Shown: positions 61,048 to 64,000 of the stretch, one piece after another | Layout of the letters: each line of letters begins with the position of its first letter | Numbering within the stretch: the first letter of the stretch is position 1 | Origin: Myxococcales bacterium | GTDB lineage: Bacteria > Myxococcota > UBA796 > SXON01 | NCBI GenBank assembly: GCA_009692585.1 | Contig: SHYX01000011.1 | Coordinates: 45,339-109,338 of the forward strand | Reading direction: 5' to 3' | Length of the DNA stretch: 64,000 nucleotides | The notes under the pieces: generated by a model | What the model was told of the DNA's origin: nothing | The model's input: only the letters and a program-made list of their open reading frames with translations | The model's database searches: none | Made by a program: the position numbers and the translations under genes

Positions 61048-61749
61048 TCACCCCGGGAGCATCCGCCGGATCCGCACCACCTCGGCCGCCATGCCCAACG
61101 CGTCCCTTCCGACCCGCACGCGCGAGTCCCCGTCGTGCGTCCAGACCACCGGCACTTCCGCGATCCGCAGCCCGGCGAGTTGGGCGCGGCGCAGCAGCTC
61201 CACGTCGAAGGCCCACCCGCTCGTCGAGAGCGGGCCGAAGAGGGCCCTGGCCGCATCGCCCCGAAAGACCTTGAATCCGCACTGGGAGTCCTGGAGACCG
61301 GGGAGGGCCACCGCGCGGACCCAGGCGTTGAAGGCCCGTCCGAGCAGGTGGCGGTGCCGAGGCTCTCCGACCCGGCGCGACGCGACGGCCTCGCGGGTGG
61401 CGACAAGCACGTCGGCGACGGGCGCCCGCGGGGGCAAGAAGTCGAGTACCCCGTCGGGCGGCACCGACCAGTCCGCGTCCGCGAAGCACACCCACGCCGC
61501 CTGCGATGTCAACACGCCCGCGCGGACTGCGCCACCTTTGCCGCGGTGGGGTTCGGCCAGTACCCGGACGCGATTCCGCCGGGAGGCGAGGGCCAGGGCC
61601 AGGGCCAGGGTCCCGTCGCTCGAGCCGTCGTCGACCAGCACCACCTCGGTCACCACGTCCGGCAGCCGGTCGATGCCCGCGAAGGTGCTGGCCAGCCGCC
61701 GGACTTCGTTGAAGCAGGGGATGACGACCGTGACCGAGGACGGCGACAT
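61048..61749 (-). CDS. GT2-family glycosyltransferase (dolichyl-phosphate glucosyltransferase-like)
   Basis: 233 aa, ATG at 61749 starting MSPSSVTVVIPCFNEVRRLA. GT-A blocks: 'VLVDDGSSDGTLALALA', 'GKGGAVRAGVLTSQ', 'ADADWSVPPDGVLDFLP' (DxD: DAD), 'DSQCGFKVFRGDAARALFG' and the C-terminal 'EVPVVWTHDGDSRVRVGRDA'. This arrangement is that of soluble Alg5/DPG-synthase-like enzymes which make a polyprenyl-P-sugar. It could supply the large GT-C-like membrane proteins of this window, which is inference. Confidence 0.88.
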   Translation of the reverse strand: MSPSSVTVVIPCFNEVRRLASTFAGIDRLPDVVTEVVLVDDGSSDGTLALALALASRRNRVRVLAEPHRGKGGAVRAGVLTSQAAWVCFADADWSVPPDGVLDFLPPRAPVADVLVATREAVASRRVGEPRHRHLLGRAFNAWVRAVALPGLQDSQCGFKVFRGDAARALFGPLSTSGWAFDVELLRRAQLAGLRIAEVPVVWTHDGDSRVRVGRDALGMAAEVVRIRRMLPG

Positions 61750-61790
61750 GCCGCGCCAACGTAGCGCGGCGCAACGCCTCCCCAACCGGG

Positions 61791-61889
61791 ATGCAGATCT
61801 TCGTCGCGACCGGTTGGTACGCCGGCAGCTCCATCGTGATCGGCGCGGCGCTCGACGACCCGCCCGAGCGCATCCTGCACGACGAGTGA
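61791..61889 (+). CDS. 32-aa open frame, doubtful
   Basis: ATG to TGA reading MQIFVATGWYAGSSIVIGAA then LDDPPERILHDE. It has coding-like composition, might be the tail of a decayed gene, and lies between the glycosyltransferase start and the peroxidase stop. No Shine-Dalgarno. I do not recognise it. Confidence 0.25.
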   Translation: MQIFVATGWYAGSSIVIGAALDDPPERILHDE

Positions 61890-61892
61890 CCG

Positions 61893-63815
61893 CTACAGCG
61901 ATCGCAGGAACGCCTCGAGGTCGTCCATCTCCGCCTCGGACAACATGGCGGTGTCGCCCATTGCGCCGTCGCGACTGGACTCCAGGACGGCGCGCAGGGT
62001 CGGCGCGCGTCCATCGTGCAGATAGGGCGCGGTGGCGGCGATGCCGACCAGCGCGGGGGTGTCGACGCCACCCAGTTCGTAGAGGTCGTGGCGCCCCTGG
62101 TCCGAGTAACGAACGCCGCCGTGGCAGCCGGCGCAGCCGACGTCCGCGCGTTCGAAGAGCGCCTCTCCGCGCGCGACCGCCTCGGTCAAGGCGCCGCGAT
62201 CGGCGTGGTCGACGTCGGGCGTGTGCTCGATCCACGCCGCAACGGCGTCGTGCTGCGCGTCCGTCGCATTACGCCCCCCGAGACGGCTCTCGCTGGTGAT
62301 CCGCGACTCCTCGGCGACGGTCATGACGTCCTCGGTCCAGGTGAAGGGCGCGGTGAGCGACATCGGCCCCGCCAGGGACTTCGTCTGCCGGGGGACCGTG
62401 TCGAAGTCCGGCCAGGCGATGCCGTCCATGCGACTGTCCAGGTGACAGGTGGTGCAGGACACCCCGGAGTCCCGGGTTGCCATCTCGGGGAAGATCGCCG
62501 AGGAGAAGAGCAGGCGCCCCAGGGTCAGCTCGTCGTCGAACAACGGCGGTGACAACGAGAGGCCGGCCGGGGCGGACAGGTGGGTATCGGCGAGCCCTCC
62601 TGCCTCCAGTTGCGCGTCGATGCCGGCGATCGCCTGGGCGACCGGCAGCTCCCCCATCGTGAGGGAGAAGACGTTGAGCACCCTGAGGTCGGTGTCGCTC
62701 CAACTCACGCCGCGGGGGCCCTCGTCGGTCAGAACGGTCGCCAGCGGGCCCTCGCGGAAGCCGCCGAGTGTGTCACTCGCCGTGGACTGGTCAGCCGCCA
62801 TCAAGACCACCAACCGCGAGTTCTCCATTGGCGCTGCGACATAGGCGCCATCGGGCGAATAGGCGACCCCGGCGAGATATCCGCGCACCACCTGCGGACG
62901 CTCAGGATCCGTCGGGGACGCCTCCGAAGTCGCGTAGCGGAGCTCCACGCCCACCGGCTCCCCGGAGTCGGCGTCCAGCTCCACCAGAACCAGCCCCGGA
63001 TTGGTCGGGGCGAGGCCAAGGCCGATCATCTCGTAGGCGGCCGCGGGATCGCGCGTCGCCTGCTCTTCGGCGCTGTGTTTGGGGGCAGAGGTGTTGTCGA
63101 CCCAGAGTCCGGGCACGGCGAGCTGGGCGCCATCGGGCCGCACCGCCGGGTCGCCGGTGAGGCGCCGAGTGAAAAACAGGTCGCCATCCCGCCCGGCGCC
63201 GCCAACCGCGGGAACCTCGACGGAAATACCAACGGGCTCGTCCTCGCGCAGATCGAACCAGGTGATCGCGCCGCCGACACCGGCGACGACGTAAAGGCTC
63301 TGACCACTTGGGTGTAGGGCCAGCCACGACGGCAGGCCGGGCACCGGTAGCGTCGTGAGCAGTACCAGCTCGCCGTCGTAGACTCGGACCTCGTCTTGCC
63401 CGTAAAGCGCGACGTACACCCGCGACCCGTCCGGCGAGACGACCACCCCCATCGGTTCGGCCCCGGTCGCGACCCGATCGACTTCGACCAGCGCACCGTC
63501 CACCTCTGCGAGTACGGCGATGGCGCGCGCGGAGCGCAGGGTCACCAGCAGCTTGTCGCCGAGGGACGCAACCCGGCTGGGGGTGCCGCCGAGCGCCAGG
63601 ATCGAGACCTTGTCCGCCTCGGCGCGCACCACCAGTCCCTCGTCGGCGAGCACCCCGACCCTGACCAAGCCGTCGGCGGAGGCGGCGAGTGGTTGGCTGC
63701 CACTGCTCAGAGCCCCCGACCACGTGGACCGGACCTCCTCGGACTCGGGGGTAGTCTCGCACCCGGAAAGCGGCAGCACCAGCGCGAAGCAACCGATTGC
63801 ACGCATCCGGGGCAT
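61893..63815 (-). CDS. Diheme cytochrome c peroxidase/MauG-like lipoprotein with an N-terminal beta-propeller
   Basis: About 640 aa. ATG at 63815 (GTG at 63821 possible; GGGGAG upstream fits the ATG). Lipobox 'FALVLPLSGC'. Residues about 40-360 are YVTN-type beta-propeller ('ATGAEPMGVVVSPDGSRVYV', 'LPSWLALHPSGQSLYVVAGV'). The C-terminal 280 residues are peroxidase-like with two heme sites, 'SCTTCH' and 'GCAGCH', and 'YLHDGRAPTLRAVLESS', the usual CCP/MauG end. So two c-type hemes bind in a periplasmic protein. Substrate unknown; the propeller could bind a partner or redox cofactor. Confidence 0.88.
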   Translation of the reverse strand: MPRMRAIGCFALVLPLSGCETTPESEEVRSTWSGALSSGSQPLAASADGLVRVGVLADEGLVVRAEADKVSILALGGTPSRVASLGDKLLVTLRSARAIAVLAEVDGALVEVDRVATGAEPMGVVVSPDGSRVYVALYGQDEVRVYDGELVLLTTLPVPGLPSWLALHPSGQSLYVVAGVGGAITWFDLREDEPVGISVEVPAVGGAGRDGDLFFTRRLTGDPAVRPDGAQLAVPGLWVDNTSAPKHSAEEQATRDPAAAYEMIGLGLAPTNPGLVLVELDADSGEPVGVELRYATSEASPTDPERPQVVRGYLAGVAYSPDGAYVAAPMENSRLVVLMAADQSTASDTLGGFREGPLATVLTDEGPRGVSWSDTDLRVLNVFSLTMGELPVAQAIAGIDAQLEAGGLADTHLSAPAGLSLSPPLFDDELTLGRLLFSSAIFPEMATRDSGVSCTTCHLDSRMDGIAWPDFDTVPRQTKSLAGPMSLTAPFTWTEDVMTVAEESRITSESRLGGRNATDAQHDAVAAWIEHTPDVDHADRGALTEAVARGEALFERADVGCAGCHGGVRYSDQGRHDLYELGGVDTPALVGIAATAPYLHDGRAPTLRAVLESSRDGAMGDTAMLSEAEMDDLEAFLRSL

Positions 63816-63880
63816 CCGCACTCCCCTGGGTTTGTACTCCAGGCCGGGGGGGCTCGCAACTGGCTTCGTCGCGGAGGACG

Positions 63881-64000
63881 AGGGGGCGGCGGGGCGGCGG
63901 CGCCGATCTCGGCGCCGGAACGGCGCAGGACCCGCGGCAGGGATCGAGCGGAGGGCCGCAGGCCCGCAGCGAGAGCCCGGCGCCGGAACGGCGGCCGCAC
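63881..64000. repeat. GC-rich repeat-like intergenic sequence at the right edge
   Basis: The 15-mer GGCGCCGGAACGGCG occurs at 63911-63925 and again at 63979-63993, 68 bp apart, with a hairpin between (GGGCC-GCA-GGCCC, 63954-63966). The stretch 63822-64000 has no gene I can support. It looks like a dispersed intergenic repeat of the type found in large-genome deltaproteobacteria, but only one copy is in the window. Confidence 0.4.

Overview
This is a 64 kb chromosomal window of very high GC DNA, by eye around 70% G+C, with dense, mostly protein-coding content. The gene types point to a deltaproteobacterial, Myxococcota-like aerobe or facultative aerobe with a Gram-negative envelope: a DUF4388-type protein, a TamA/TamB pair, a YXWGXW-repeat protein, a bactofilin-like protein, many Cys-lipoproteins and exported beta-barrel proteins, ClpS-ClpA, and a selenocysteine-containing SelD. 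The assignment rests on gene content only; there is no rRNA in the window.

Layout. 1-7.7 kb: a left-edge DUF4388-like gene, an ECF sigma factor, khpA, a minus-strand run of four genes (195-aa unknown, rpoZ, 78-aa unknown, hutU), then groES-groEL with a clear terminator. 7.8-26 kb: envelope genes (Ig-like exported protein, YXWGXW protein, two large related membrane proteins, tamB-tamA), a tRNA-Gly(CCC) with its own terminator, a decayed yceI gene, and clpS-clpA. 26-36.7 kb: a bactofilin-like protein with a tandem acidic repeat, a VWA lipoprotein / beta-barrel / TPR run, an orphan DNA methyltransferase, thiD, a DEAD-box helicase and several small unknowns.

36.7-52.5 kb is the metabolic core. 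BoxR (HTH plus shikimate-kinase-like domain) diverges from boxC-boxB, with two related AT-rich operator-like sites between them. A nearly gap-free plus-strand run follows: a 95-aa unknown, a VAO-type flavoprotein, a 279-aa unknown, a flavin-dependent halogenase-like protein, a Tat-exported 2Fe-2S/molybdopterin fusion with a PaoB-like FAD/4Fe-4S subunit, a 74-aa Cys-rich protein, and a three-subunit 4-hydroxybenzoyl-CoA reductase (hcrCAB/hbaBCD-like). The inferred logic is that 4-hydroxybenzoyl-CoA is reductively dehydroxylated to benzoyl-CoA, which is then epoxidised (BoxB, with BoxA elsewhere) and ring-cleaved (BoxC). boxA and the CoA ligases are not in the window.

52.5-64 kb holds sat, bioA, selD (read through an in-frame UGA as selenocysteine), envelope proteins, a flavin reductase, a GT2 glycosyltransferase and a diheme peroxidase-like lipoprotein with a beta-propeller. 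It also holds a graveyard: an AAA ATPase tail, vapC and hipA remnants around an intact Phd/YefM-type antitoxin, and fragments of nosZ and nosD. The main points of interest are the selenocysteine SelD, the BoxR-box-hcr super-cluster with its unexplained coupled small proteins and halogenase-like module, and the nos/toxin graveyard.
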